From: Chara braunii
Lineage: Eukaryota; Streptophyta; Charophyceae; Charales; Characeae
NCBI GenBank assembly: GCA_003427395.1
Contig: BFEA01000297.1
Coordinates: forward strand, 116,030-173,605
DNA length: 57,576 bases
Reading direction: 5' to 3'
Of the stretch, positions 33,280-43,751 are shown piece by piece. The notes beneath the pieces are model-generated. The model did not search any database. It was not told the DNA's origin and saw only the letters and a program-made list of their open reading frames with translations. How positions within the stretch are numbered: position 1 is the first letter of the stretch; each line of letters begins with the position of its first letter. The position numbers and the translations under genes were made by a program.

Positions 33280-33954
33280 ATGTCGTCTGGAAGTTTCAGT
33301 GGGACGGTCGTTGTCAGAGACCTCAGCTACTGCAAAAGTTTGCGAAGTGCAGTTGTTGCCGCAGATGAGAACATTTATGGTTTAGAGTGGTTTGGCAACA
33401 TTAGGCTTCCCAAATACCGCTACCTTCCGGTCCCCGAAGACGTTTGCGCTCGTGTCCAGCCTTCTGTTTCACCCCCGCCTACCCTAGCTTTTTAGTACAT
33501 TGTGATGGCCACGCTATGCGACACGCCCGTCTTCAGAATTGATTTCTACATTGCGTTCGAAGGGGAGTTGAGAAGCTGTTTGTATTATACGTGCGTAACC
33601 AGCACTTCTTTCGATAGAATGTCAGAAGGTTGTGAGCCTGCTATTACGTTTTTCTAATCGATCTTCATTATGCATATCGCCTCCTGCTTGGATGGAGAAT
33701 TATTCCTCGTATCTGGCGTGAGAGAAGATGACAGTTCCCCGTTCTGGGGAGACCGTTGTCCGTTCCAAATTCGTCACTGGATCAATGTGAATCGAGTTTT
33801 AAGAGATATGCTCATGCGCGATTTGCCAAATATCGAAGCAGATCTTCAGGCCCGAATTCCCGAACCAAGTCCTTTTAATCGAGTTCAACATAGACGAGCG
33901 CAACGACAACGATCGCGGGAGGCTACTCGAAGAATGAGCATGCTGGTACCATGA
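33280..33954 (+). pseudogene. Unknown ORF downstream of P1 family
   Basis: One frame of 225 codons (stop included) from ATG 33280, preceded by a TGATGCAG acceptor-like string as in the P1 genes, with stops at 33493 (TAG) and 33655 (TAA). It carries YGLEWFGNIRLPKYRYLP, FYIAFEGELRSCLYY and a basic, Arg-rich tail (HRRAQRQRSREATRR). It does not align clearly with P1 or P2. Both stops could come from CAG and CAA by one C-to-T change. The Arg-rich tail suggests nucleic-acid contact, but this is a guess. Confidence 0.45.
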
Positions 33955-34399
33955 AGATCGTACTAACTCTTTTCACCCGACGCATGCTACGAAGATACTC
34001 GTCGTCTCAGGGTATTCGGATTCTATATGCGAATAGACTCTCATTAATCACCTCACTCCTTTTGCAGTGGGTCTGACACTATCACGTTGTGGTCATCATG
34101 TCAGGCTTGGATGAGCTTCTGTCTGGGACTTGTGTAGGCAGATAAACATCGTGTCGGGTTCGGATGACCTTTTGTCTAATGCAAGACTTCGGCACGAATC
34201 AGCGTTCGTATAGGTCTTCGGCTCGAATCAGCTTTCGTGTAGGTCTTCAACATGTTCGTATTAGAGGTAGGGTTTGTTTCATGTGTAATGCAGGACTTTT
34301 CGGCTCCATGTAGAGGGGGAGTGATATAGACTGTACGGAAGCATCTTCTGTAGATAAGGGCATATCATGTAGACTATAGGGTCGAACTTTTGGAATGAT
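33955..34399. other. Region without gene
   Basis: Three loosely repeated phrases (CTTCGGCTCGAATCAGC, CTTCGGCACGAATCAGC and TCATGTGTAATGCAGGACTT-like) occur between 34180 and 34300. Nothing coding is supported. Confidence 0.4.
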
Positions 34400-35835
34400 T
34401 TTTGGAATGCCTACTACATGTGCCTTAGAACGTGTCCTTCAATGATTTTTGGAAAGGCTCCATGTACTTTGTGAATTTTGGAAAGTCTCCGTGTACTTCG
34501 CAATTTTGTATTGAATTGTTTTTGAAAACACCTCTGTGTACTTTGCAATTTGTCATTGAATGATTTTTTTGCGTTGAATGATTTCTGGAAACTCTCCTTG
34601 TGGTGTGCAACTTCACCTCTTAGAAATACACTAGGCAACTTGAAGGCGATGACAAAAGTTACTTATAGGAACCTGACACAAAGATTTGATGACATTTTCA
34701 CCGGGTAATATGCAAATGAGAAGCCGACGTCCATATTGGCAAATGTATCTTCTCCACACAAAGATTTGATGACATTTTCACTGGGTAATATGCAAATGAG
34801 AAGCCAACGTCCACATTTGCTTATAGGAACCTGGCACCGGGTAATATGCTAATGACAAGCCAACCTCCATATTTGCTTAAGGTGACAATTTCGACAAACC
34901 ATCCATTTTCGCGATGGCAAGAGTTACTTATAGGAATGGATATGTATCTTCTCCACACAAAGCTTTGATGACATTTTCACCGGGTAATATGCAACTTACA
35001 AGCCAACGTCCATATTAAACCATCACGCTGATGGTGTGCGCACCTGCGAGTTCATTCGCAATTCTGGTGTGAACAACAAGCAATTCCATCGCACTTTTCT
35101 TCAACTTGACCTTCATAAAAACAACAGGCAACCTGCAAATGTTTCCCTCTCTCCTTTCCTCCCGACTTCCGCAAACGAACCGCCCGTAAGCACCTGCACA
35201 TCACGAAACAAGAGCACGTCCCAATTGGAACATCGTCGGGTTCTTGCGATGTCGACTCCTGCATGATGACTACACTAAACAGCGGCGGGATGACCGGTCC
35301 GCCTCTCCGATGTGGATCTAACGGTGGATTGCGTCAAGTCTGCTCTCATAGATCCACACCGGGGATGGGGGCCGGGATCCGACCACAGTTTGCTTGTAAG
35401 GCATCATATGATGTGTCGATATAACTGACATCCATAACTGCTTGGTGAGCATCTAGTGCTACACCAATAAGTTCCAAACACGGTCACAAAGTTCCCTAAA
35501 AATGTTCATTGTCGGTTCCTCACGTCGTCGGTTCCCACGTGATGAGTACAATAAACAATAGCAGAATGGCAGGTCCCCCTCGCCGGAATGGATCTAACGG
35601 TGGATTGCGTCAAATCTGCTCTCAAAGATCCACACCGGATAGAAGGTCCAGCAATCAGCCGTTGCTTGCTGGTAAGCATCATATGATGTGTCCATACGAT
35701 CGACATCCAAAACTGTTTGGTGAGAATCTAGTGCTATGCCAAGCAGTTCTGCCGCAAGGTGCCCTAAGAATGCTTTTAGCACTAGAGACCTGAGACCGCC
35801 GACTGTTTGGCACTTCTTGAAGGTGGTCATTTCAA
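34400..35835. repeat. Right inverted arm of the nested element
   Basis: Reverse complement of the left arm. The block 35158-35295 is nearly identical to 12548-12680, and the 34400-34630 block mirrors 12990-13170. About two copies of the 275-bp unit lie at 35260-35835. Short direct repeats with GATGACATTTTCAC(C/T)GGGTAA occur at about 34690, 34770 and 34970. Toward its end it reads CGACTGTTTGGCACTTCTTG, a phrase that also recurs further right. Confidence 0.85.
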
Positions 35836-36196
35836 CTGATGCAGAGGGCTCGTGATCACTTTCATTGCTTGTATATGTGCCCGTGGGTGCTCAGCGTGGC
35901 ATACATGTACTACTGTTTGACACTTCCTTACGGTGCTCTGTCGAATACCGATAACCGCGAATTGACTCGCTGTTCAACTAGAGTCTCTCTCTCTCCTGCC
36001 ATGCCCGTTGATGCGCCTCTCGCCCGGGTGGGTGCAGTGCAGCCGTGCGGTGGTGGTCGTGTTCAACAAGACGCCCGTCATCGGATTTTGGACGGACGTC
36101 CTTGGGGGTCATGGTTATTTTCTTTCCCTGTAAGCTGGGTGAAAGCATTTGCTTATTTGTCTTTTGTTGTGGCCTACAGGGCATTTGCCGATCGCG

Positions 36197-37114
36197 ATGG
36201 CCATATCGGAGTTGATTATCCTGGGTGGTTGGCTTGAGCGCATGGCATACCCTTTTCCCCCATGCGCGCTGCGCGTCTCCGGCAGTGGAAACTCCACTGT
36301 TATCGATGGTGCGACAAGAGACGAGATGGAGTATGATCCTTGGATGAAGGTCCCCCCGTTCAGTGATGGTCCCCTGGACTCGTGGAAAGAGCATGAATGG
36401 GACAAAATGCTCAGGGAGTGTCCGTGGGTGGACGACTACAAGTTCGCTAACATGTGCGAGTTTGGGAGTTTCATTCCCGTGCCTAGAGCTGTGCTGGGTT
36501 CAGTTCGGTGCCGTTGCTTGAGTGCAAAGCTGAATATTCCTCATCATCAAAATGTGTTGGCTTGCAGTGTCATGACTGCTTTGCCTCGCACATGGTCCCG
36601 TGCGCTGAAACCCGAGTTGCTTTCTTGTGCACGACTTTCCGAGTTCCTCGATCAGTACCCGTTGCACTCTCCAGGGATGTTGCCTCGAGCAGTTTCCTAC
36701 TGGTGTGTTAGATTGCGTCTCGGAAAGTTATTCTTATCTAGGGTCCTTTGCGTCGCGTTTTCGAATCGGAATAGGATCTCAACTGACGTTGTGGTCTACG
36801 TGTCCAGGAATGAGTTGCACCTCGGGAGAGACAGGATCGGTTTGGTCACAATAGAATACGAAGGGACATGAGATTTGGTAATCGGGGGTAAGGTGGACGA
36901 TGTGGACGCTTGGCGTGAGGTTGAAGCTCAAGCGTCCTCTATACGGGATGCTATAGGTACGTCTCTGGCCGGAAGGACCTGGTTCGTTCGCATGAAATAT
37001 ATTTCTATGTTCGTGGAAGATGCTCCAGTTGATGCGCCGCAGTGTCTTACGTTCGGGTCGCCTGTTCGAACTTTGAATGATCGCATGTACACACCGGTCT
37101 GTCGTCATCGGTAG
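36197..37114 (+). pseudogene. P2 family, copy a
   Basis: One frame from ATG 36197 to TAG 37112-37114, with one TGA at 36869-36871. At that point the intact copy b reads CGA, so a single C-to-T change explains the stop. Conserved blocks are PWVDDYKFANMCEFGSFIP, LPRTWSRALKPELLSCAR, QYPLHSPG, VSYWCVRL, VVYVSRNE and a final WFVRMKYISMFVEDAPVD. The protein is not of a family I know. A CT-rich microsatellite remnant and a half-palindrome (GCGAATTGACTCGC at about 35957) lie upstream. Copy a diverges most from the other two at its N-terminus. Confidence 0.6.
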
Positions 37115-37456
37115 AGGTGAAAGTTCTGAACGGATGTTACACTCCGATTTCCTTATACATTACACACATGAGCTCATGGTGTGCGCACCTATCTCTCCAT
37201 CTAAGTGCGAGTTCACTCACACTTGCTGTGTGCACCCCGAGCATTCCACTTCTGTGGTGTGACCACCTGGCTCTCCATCTAACTGCGACTTCACTCGCAC
37301 TTGTGCTCTAAAAGCCCGAGCAATCCGCTTGAGTGAATGTCTTGACGACTGCGTGTGGGCGTGGCCACGACAGTTCCCGTTCGCCAACTATGTTCAATAG
37401 TGTCAACGTGCCCGTGTGTATCGTTTGGTATGTGCGCGTGGTGTGTAGGGTGCGTA

Positions 37457-38461
37457 ATGGAGGCGACCTTCTCGACACCACGAATCATGGAGTCGATCTT
37501 CTCGACACCACGGACCATGAGTCCCGAGACGCACATTCGCTTGGCAGAACCGTTTCCTCCTTGCGCGAGATCCATGCGGTATTTTAACGGTGTAACTACG
37601 ATCCACGGAGCGACCACAGAGGACTTCGACGAGGACCCCTGCATGCCCGTCGTCCTGTGCATGGACGAACATATTGACGGTTGGTGCGATGGGAATTGGG
37701 CCACGATGGAGAGTCGCTGCCCTTGGGCAAGCCAGTACAAGTTCGCCAACATGTTGGAGTTCGGGAACCTCATCCCGCTCTCTGACGCTGTCCTCGGACA
37801 CAAGTTCCTTAACCATATGAGCAGAGCACTGGGCTGCATTAGCCGCCATTTCAGCCGCCTCGAGTGCCACTACGTCAGATCGTCGCCACGGACTTGGGGA
37901 AGCTCGCGAAAACAAGAGTTGATGGACTGCGCTCGTCACTGCTCGTTCCTGGAGCAGTACCCACTCCGGTGCCCCGGGAATCCGCCACAAGTTGTGTCAT
38001 ACTGTTGTGTGCGATTGACTGTGTCCGGGTCTGATTTCGCCAGAGTTCTATATGTCGCTACTTCGAACAAGAGCAGGAAACTCGTCGATGCAGTTGTGCT
38101 TGTATCACGCAACGAGGTTGTGATTGAGGGAACCAAATTCGTGCCGACACGCGGGCCTGCGCGTGTAGATGGGTGGCGAGATTTGGTGATAGTAGGACGG
38201 GTCCAAAACTTTTCGTTGTCGCATGAGGTTGAGGAAAAAGTGTCTGACATACGAGACTGTATAGGGAATTCCTTAGCACGAACGGGAGTGTTTGTCAGGA
38301 TGAAATACATGTCCGTCTTTTCGGAGAGTGCGTCTGTCGACGAACCGCAGATCCGCGTGTATGGATCATCAATGAATGCTTTGTATGGCTTCGGTACACG
38401 ACCTCGTCCACGGGGAACCCTGAATGTCACTGGATCTGGACGTGTGGTCAGACTTAACTGA
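37457..38461 (+). CDS. P2 family, copy b (intact, unknown function)
   Basis: ATG 37457 to TGA 38459-38461, 334 codons, no interruption. Copy c has exactly the same codon count, which supports this start and end. Conserved in all three copies are PWxxxYKFANM, PRTW, a CAR-x3-FL segment, VSYxCVRL, VLxVxxSxxxR, VSRNE and the C-terminal FVRMKYxSxF. The N-terminus has a short duplicated phrase (FSTPRIM / FSTPRTM). No signal peptide, membrane segment or known catalytic motif is apparent. It lies outside the right inverted arm but among the same dispersed palindromes; three half-palindromes (GAGAGTTCA(C/T)TCGCAC) follow directly at 38462-38530. It could be a regulatory or structural protein of the nested element; function is unknown. 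Confidence 0.65.
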   Translation: MEATFSTPRIMESIFSTPRTMSPETHIRLAEPFPPCARSMRYFNGVTTIHGATTEDFDEDPCMPVVLCMDEHIDGWCDGNWATMESRCPWASQYKFANMLEFGNLIPLSDAVLGHKFLNHMSRALGCISRHFSRLECHYVRSSPRTWGSSRKQELMDCARHCSFLEQYPLRCPGNPPQVVSYCCVRLTVSGSDFARVLYVATSNKSRKLVDAVVLVSRNEVVIEGTKFVPTRGPARVDGWRDLVIVGRVQNFSLSHEVEEKVSDIRDCIGNSLARTGVFVRMKYMSVFSESASVDEPQIRVYGSSMNALYGFGTRPRPRGTLNVTGSGRVVRLN

Positions 38462-38530
38462 GAGTTCATTCGCACTTTGCTTAAGTGAGAGTTCACTCGC
38501 ACGTAAGTGAGAGTTCACTCGCACTTTGAT
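38462..38530. promoter_or_regulatory. Cluster of three palindrome half-sites between P2 genes
   Basis: GAGAGTTCATTCGCACTTTG and two close copies follow one another at about 38461, 38489 and 38509, linked by TTAAGTGA. They are variants of the dispersed palindrome, placed between the stop of P2 copy b and copy c. Confidence 0.55.
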
Positions 38531-38676
38531 TAAGTGAGGAGCTTGTCCATATATAGTGAGGGGAGTGACGATTGAGTGTTGGCCCCACCAGGGGACTTAT
38601 CATTGGCCAACTTTATTTACGACGGTCTACACGTCCGTATGTGTCGTTTGTGTGTCGGTGATGTGTACGGAGCCTG

Positions 38677-39681
38677 ATGTCGTCGAGACCTTCGACAAGC
38701 GTCAGCATGAGTCCCGAGACGCACATGCGCTTGAGTCTCGAGAAGCACATGCGCTTAGCAAAATCGTTTTCACCTTGTGCGAGATCGGTGCGACATCATG
38801 ACGGTCAAACGTGGATCGACGAAGCAGCCAAGGAGGACTTCGACCACGACCCATGGATGACCGTCGTCCCGTACATGAACCGGCATCGCGACGAATGGAA
38901 CGATAATGATTGGAAGGCGATGGAGCTTGCCTGCCCTTGGGCAAGCCATTACAAGTTTGCCAACATGTTATAGTTCAAGAGCCTCATTGCACTGCCTGAT
39001 GGTGTCCTCCAGCGAAAGACCCTGGACGATAAGGGTAAACCGATCCACTACCGTTCCAGCTCCAGAGGTCGCGTCGGCTGCGAGTACATCACATCTTCGC
39101 CACGAACTTGGGGAAGTTCGCAGAAGCAAGAGTTGGTGGACTGCGCTCGTCATTGTTCATTCTTGGAATACTACCCACCCCGTTGCCAAGGGACTTCTCC
39201 ACAAGCTCTATCATACTATTGTGTGCGGTTAACGGATGACGGATGTCCTTTCGCCAGAGTGCTATGTGTGGGTTTTTCAAGCAAAAGTAGAAAAGTTTTG
39301 GATACGGTTGTGCTTGTGTCACGCAACGAGATGGTGCTTCAGGGATCCAAGTTCAAGGCGGTCATGTCTCGCCAAGATGTAGATGGGCGGTCAGACTTGG
39401 TGAGAGCAGGTTAGGTAAGAGTTTTTTTATCATTGTGGCATGAGGTGGAAGATAAAGTGTCTGAAATACGTGACTGTATAGGGAATTCCTTAGCATGACG
39501 AGGAGGGTTCGTTAGGATGAAATACATGTCCGTGTTTTTGAAGACTGCAACGGTCCACGAACCGCAGAGCCACGTATATGGATCATCTATGAATGTCATG
39601 TATGGCTTCAGTTCACGACCTCGTCCGCGAGAAACCTTATATGTCACAAGGTCCGGACGGGTTGTCAGACCTTGTGTTTAA
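38677..39681 (+). pseudogene. P2 family, copy c
   Basis: ATG 38677 to TAA 39679-39681, 335 codons including the stop, the same as copy b, with stops at 38971 (TAG), 39412 (TAG) and 39496 (TGA) and no net frame change. The TGA at 39496 aligns with a CGA in copy b; the TAG at 38971 aligns with GAG and needs a G-to-T change, so not every stop is a simple transition. The upstream leader (CGTATGTGTCGTTTG region) resembles that of copy b, indicating that the duplicated unit includes the promoter. Confidence 0.62.
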
Positions 39682-40611
39682 GGGAAAACATATTAAAATA
39701 GAATTTTGTGGAACATGATGTGCATGTGCATGTGCACCTTGAAATGGTGGATATTGCAACTATTGCCTCTCTCACCTCTATCTACTACTTCATACACGTT
39801 GCCTCTCGAACCTATTTCAACTATTGCCTCTCGCACCCTCCATCTTCTATTTATTTTTCGCTTCGAATGTTTTTCCGGAAACAACCCCCGTCTACTTTGC
39901 AATCTGCGGTTCAGTGATTTGAACATTTCTCGCAACTCTGCGTGCGGTGTTTTCATCTGCGAAGGTGCAATGTTAGGAAAAGACTATGCAAGTTGCGAGT
40001 GTTTCCATCTCCACGTTGCGGTGACGAAAGTAAATGTTCTGAATGGATGTTATATATCTTGTCCATGCAAAGAAATGGCACGCCGATGACCTTGCAAGTT
40101 TTTCGATCTCCGATGTTCATGCCAATGTCTTACAGTCATATATATCTTGTCCATGCTCATGTCAAGGAGGCGATCGATGTTTGTGATGACAAGAGTGAAT
40201 GCTAGGAATCTATGTTATTGATTTGTCCATGCAAATGACAAGTCAGCATCTGTATTGTATCACAGTGCTGATGGTGTGCGTTTGTCCATCTAAATGAGAG
40301 TTCACTCCGACTTGTGGTGTGTACCCCGAGCAATCCGCTAGTTGTCCATGCAAATGCCTAAGAACCGATAACCTGCGGGATCTGGAGTTCAATTCTGTTT
40401 CTTGAGTGTGAAACTCTGCTCGAAACAGATCCAAATCCAACAGGAAGTCCCACCACAGACCAAGGTTCCCTTAGAGTGCGTGGCCATCTGCACAGACAAC
40501 CAACGACTGTTTGACACTTGTTAAAGGTGCTTAGTCACCAAACCGATATTTGCGAATTAATTCGTTGTTCAACTAGTATTTGTCAATGCCTTTTCAGGTT
40601 AAAGCAAGGAG

Positions 40612-40680
<69 letters not shown>

Positions 40681-40685
40681 ACACA
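40612..40685. repeat. Compound (CT)n(CA)n microsatellite
   Basis: CT run followed directly by a CA run, inside one of the higher-order repeats of the right flank. Confidence 0.95.
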
Positions 40686-41285
40686 AACAATGCTATTGGC
40701 AATCGGCATCGAGAGCGAACAACTGTTTGCCACTTACTTAAGGTGCTCTGTCGAACACCACCAACTCGTGAATCATTTGGTGTTCAACTACTATCTGTCA
40801 ACCGGAGAAGGAGGTCCTTCCGGGAAGATAAATGGTAGACACATTTGTTGCGGGGGTACTGACTGGTTGCGGGTTCAAGTTACCAAATGTCGTCCACCAG
40901 GCTGGGTGTTCCGCCCGACCACAGTTGACAGGTTCAGTCCATGAACTTGCAAGGTGTCGGGCGCCGGACCCCGGACCTTTTATGGAAAACAGGCACCACA
41001 TACCCAACACGATGCCCTTTTGAATCGTGTACTGTCTGTCACAGCAACACTAAGTCAGTGGTGTGCGTTCATGTTGTCCATCTAAATGAGATTTCACTCC
41101 GACTTGTGGTGTGTACCCCGAGAACACCACAAGCAATGTCCAAGAACTGCTAACCTGTGGGATCTGGAGTTCAATTTTGTTTCTTGAGCGCGAAACTCTG
41201 CTCGAAACAGATCGAAATCCAACAACAAGTTCCGCCACAGACCATCAAACCTTCCCCCGGTGACGGACTTCAGCATCCAAGACTG

Positions 41286-41540
41286 CCCAACAACTGCTAA
41301 CCTGCGGGAAGCAAATCCACACCCAGCATCAAGGTTCACTTAGAGTGCGTGGCCATCCGCACGATATCTGCCCAGCAACTGCTAACCTGCGGCAAGCAAA
41401 TCCATACCCAGCATCAAGGTTCCCTTAGAGTGCGTGGCCATCCGCACGATATCTGCCCAGCAACTACTAACCTGCAGCAAACAAATCCACACCCCGCATC
41501 AAGGTTCCCTTAGAGTGCGTGGCCATCCCCACGACTATTT
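41286..41540. repeat. Three tandem 85-bp units
   Basis: Units beginning GCCCA(A/G)CAACT at 41286, 41371 and 41456 share AAGGTTC(A/C)CTTAGAGTGCG and CGTGGCCATCC. A fourth, degraded unit is visible near 40440-40500. Confidence 0.85.
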
Positions 41541-41612
41541 CACACTTGTTGAAGGTGCTCAGTCACCAAACCGATATCTGCTCTGTCAATGCCTTTCCGG
41601 GTGAAAGCAAGG

Positions 41613-41668
<56 letters not shown>
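41613..41668. repeat. (CT)n microsatellite
   Basis: CT run with one TT interruption, at the same relative place in its repeat unit as the tract at 40612. Confidence 0.95.
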
Positions 41669-42328
41669 GGACCTGGAATCAGATCTCGCATCAAGATTCC
41701 CTAAGTGTGCTAATGACAATCCACACAGATAACCAATGACTCTCTCACACTTCTTCAAGCTGCTCGATCGCCAAACAGATCAGGAACCAGCATCAAGGCC
41801 CCCTAATAGTGTTATTGGCAATCGACATCGAGAGCGAACGACTGTTTGCCACATCCTTAACGTGCTCTGTCGAACATCACTTACTCCCGAATCATTCGTT
41901 GTTCATCTGTCAACCGGAGAAGGAGGTCCTTTCGGGAAGATAAATGGTCGACACATTTGTTGCAGTGGTACTGACGGGCAACTTGCCAAATATCGTGCAC
42001 CAGGCTGGGTGTTCCGCCCGACCACAGTTGACAGGTTCAGTCCATCAACTTGCAAGGTGTCAGGCGCCGGACCCCTGACCTTTTATGAAAAACAGCCTCT
42101 GCCCTTTTTTACACTAAGGTGTCAATTCGCATTTGATAACGACTATTCATGTATGAAGGGCTCAAAACACCCCACCACAACATTTGTCATGTCGACACCT
42201 CATATACTGACCATTTGTCCTCACTTAAAGTGTCGCATGATGCCCTATTGGACCATGTACTGAGTGTTTATTCGCAGTCGAAATAGTTCACTTTTTGACA
42301 AAAAGTTTATTTTTTACGAAATGTGTAT

Positions 42329-43751
42329 TTAACCATTTTTGTGACTAAGCAAACGGGAATGCCGACTCTGGCGGTTCGTCCCTTACCCCTCTGCCGCGCA
42401 CAAAACCCACTTGCGATTCACAACCAGAGGCCAAGATACGAGGGGTTTCTGATTCTGGCGGGTTTCCCGTCCGCAGAAGACGGCCCTCACCGGCAACTGA
42501 GAACCAACAAAGTGAAATTTGCCGATTCTGGCCGAGGATAAAATTCTTCCTAAATCATCCAGGTAAATATGGTCCTTTTCGTGAAACTTCATCACTCATC
42601 AGTCAGCTTACCATGCCAAAAACTTTTTATCCACCTTTGATTCTGCAAAGGTGCCTCTCACAATAAGTCTCACAGTCATCCCTTCTCTCTCTAGGATGAA
42701 CTTCCACACGACCTTGTTAATACTACCCCCTTTCCCAGAAACCAAAGGGTCTCATTACAGAACAAAACACCCCCTCTTCCAAAAATTACGAGGGGTCTCA
42801 TCATAAACCAAACATCCCCCCTTTTTCCAAAATCCAAGGAGGTCTCATCATAATACAAAACATCACAAAACATCCCCCTTCTCCAAAATCCAAGAAGGGT
42901 TTTCCCTAGAACAAAACATCACTGAGGGATCATCTTATGTATCCTCGTCACAACTTAAGCAATCAACAACCGGCATGGTGAAGCATTCGAGTCTCAAAGA
43001 CTCATAAATCTTTAAAGAAATCCCCACAACCTTTCACAAACGGACTGCACTTCCTCCCCTTATACTCTGCCCCATCAGCTGCCCGTGGACAGGTCGCATG
43101 AGTATACCGAGGAGTAGGCAGTTTCACATGTCACGCATTCACACAATGTTTACACCGAGCCAACATCCATCAGGATAAACCCACACAAGTGAGAGTGATA
43201 GTGATCGTCACAAACACCAAACCTCATAGGGTCTCAACTCAATATGTATACCACGATACTATGTCTCTCTCCAAAACAACATAGGTACCCAGCCCTCACG
43301 TCCCACTCTGCTGACTAACCCATGTCTCAAACACACGAGTACCTTGACATATGCTCAAACATATACAAAAGCTCAAAGCAAGCAAGTCTATCCCAACACA
43401 TCAACATATCACACACCTAGACACAACTGTCTAAACCACACCAAAGGAGGAAACCATTGAATCGTCCAGTACTACAATCTGCATATGTACAAATGGACAA
43501 GGTAGTCGTGACTACACTTAGATATGCACATATCTTTGATTCTACTAACGTATAGGCGAACCAGTTGCTACTCACTCATTATTTTTTGGCTTTACCTATG
43601 TGGTTGAGCTTTATTCCTATCTACAGTCCCAGTTACCTTACCGGACCATTATTGCGAGAGTTCCCCTCCAATCTGTTTTTCCTCTCCCGCAATCAACTCC
43701 CATTATCTAAGTCGTCTGGGCTCAATGCCTCTACCTTCACCTGAGCCTATA
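42329..43751 (-). other. Retrotransposon internal region after gag, no pol seen
   Basis: About 1.4 kb follows the gag stop before the nested insert begins. I find no protease, RT, RNase H or integrase motif in any frame. The stretch includes the polypurine repeat array and otherwise looks like a 3' untranslated region. Confidence 0.55.
42715..42925 (-). repeat. Four polypurine-tract-like repeats
   Basis: On the minus strand, units of about 55-65 bp repeat a tract such as GGAGAAGGGGGATG, GGAAAAAGGGGGGATG, GGAAGAGGGGGTG and GGGAAAGGGGG. A similar tract lies at about 10110-10125 on the other side of the nested insert. Confidence 0.7.

Larger units (their letters stand above)
39682..42315. other. 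Non-coding repeat-rich right flank of nested element
   Basis: No gene is seen. The phrase (G/A)ACTGTTTG(A/C)CACTT followed by AAGGTGCT(C/T)(A/T)GTC recurs at about 40505, 40722, 41537 and 41841, with further variants at 35911 and 41740. A block at 40826-40985 is duplicated at 41935-42080 (GGCTGGGTGTTCCGCCCGAC is shared). CT and CA microsatellites lie inside some units, suggesting a higher-order repeat of roughly 1 kb. Confidence 0.6.
10269..42328. mobile_element. Candidate nested giant element, outer limits
   Basis: This is the whole non-retrotransposon insert inside the LTR element. A perfect 13-base inverted match (ATACACATTTCGT at 10269-10281, complement at 42316-42328) lies at the two places where retrotransposon-like sequence gives way to different sequence. 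A match of this length is expected by chance in a window this size, so the exact ends are unproven. The insert holds an Ulp1-type protease, a ParB-like/methyltransferase-like gene, a transposase-like gene, two tandem gene families and many copies of one palindrome. Confidence 0.5.
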
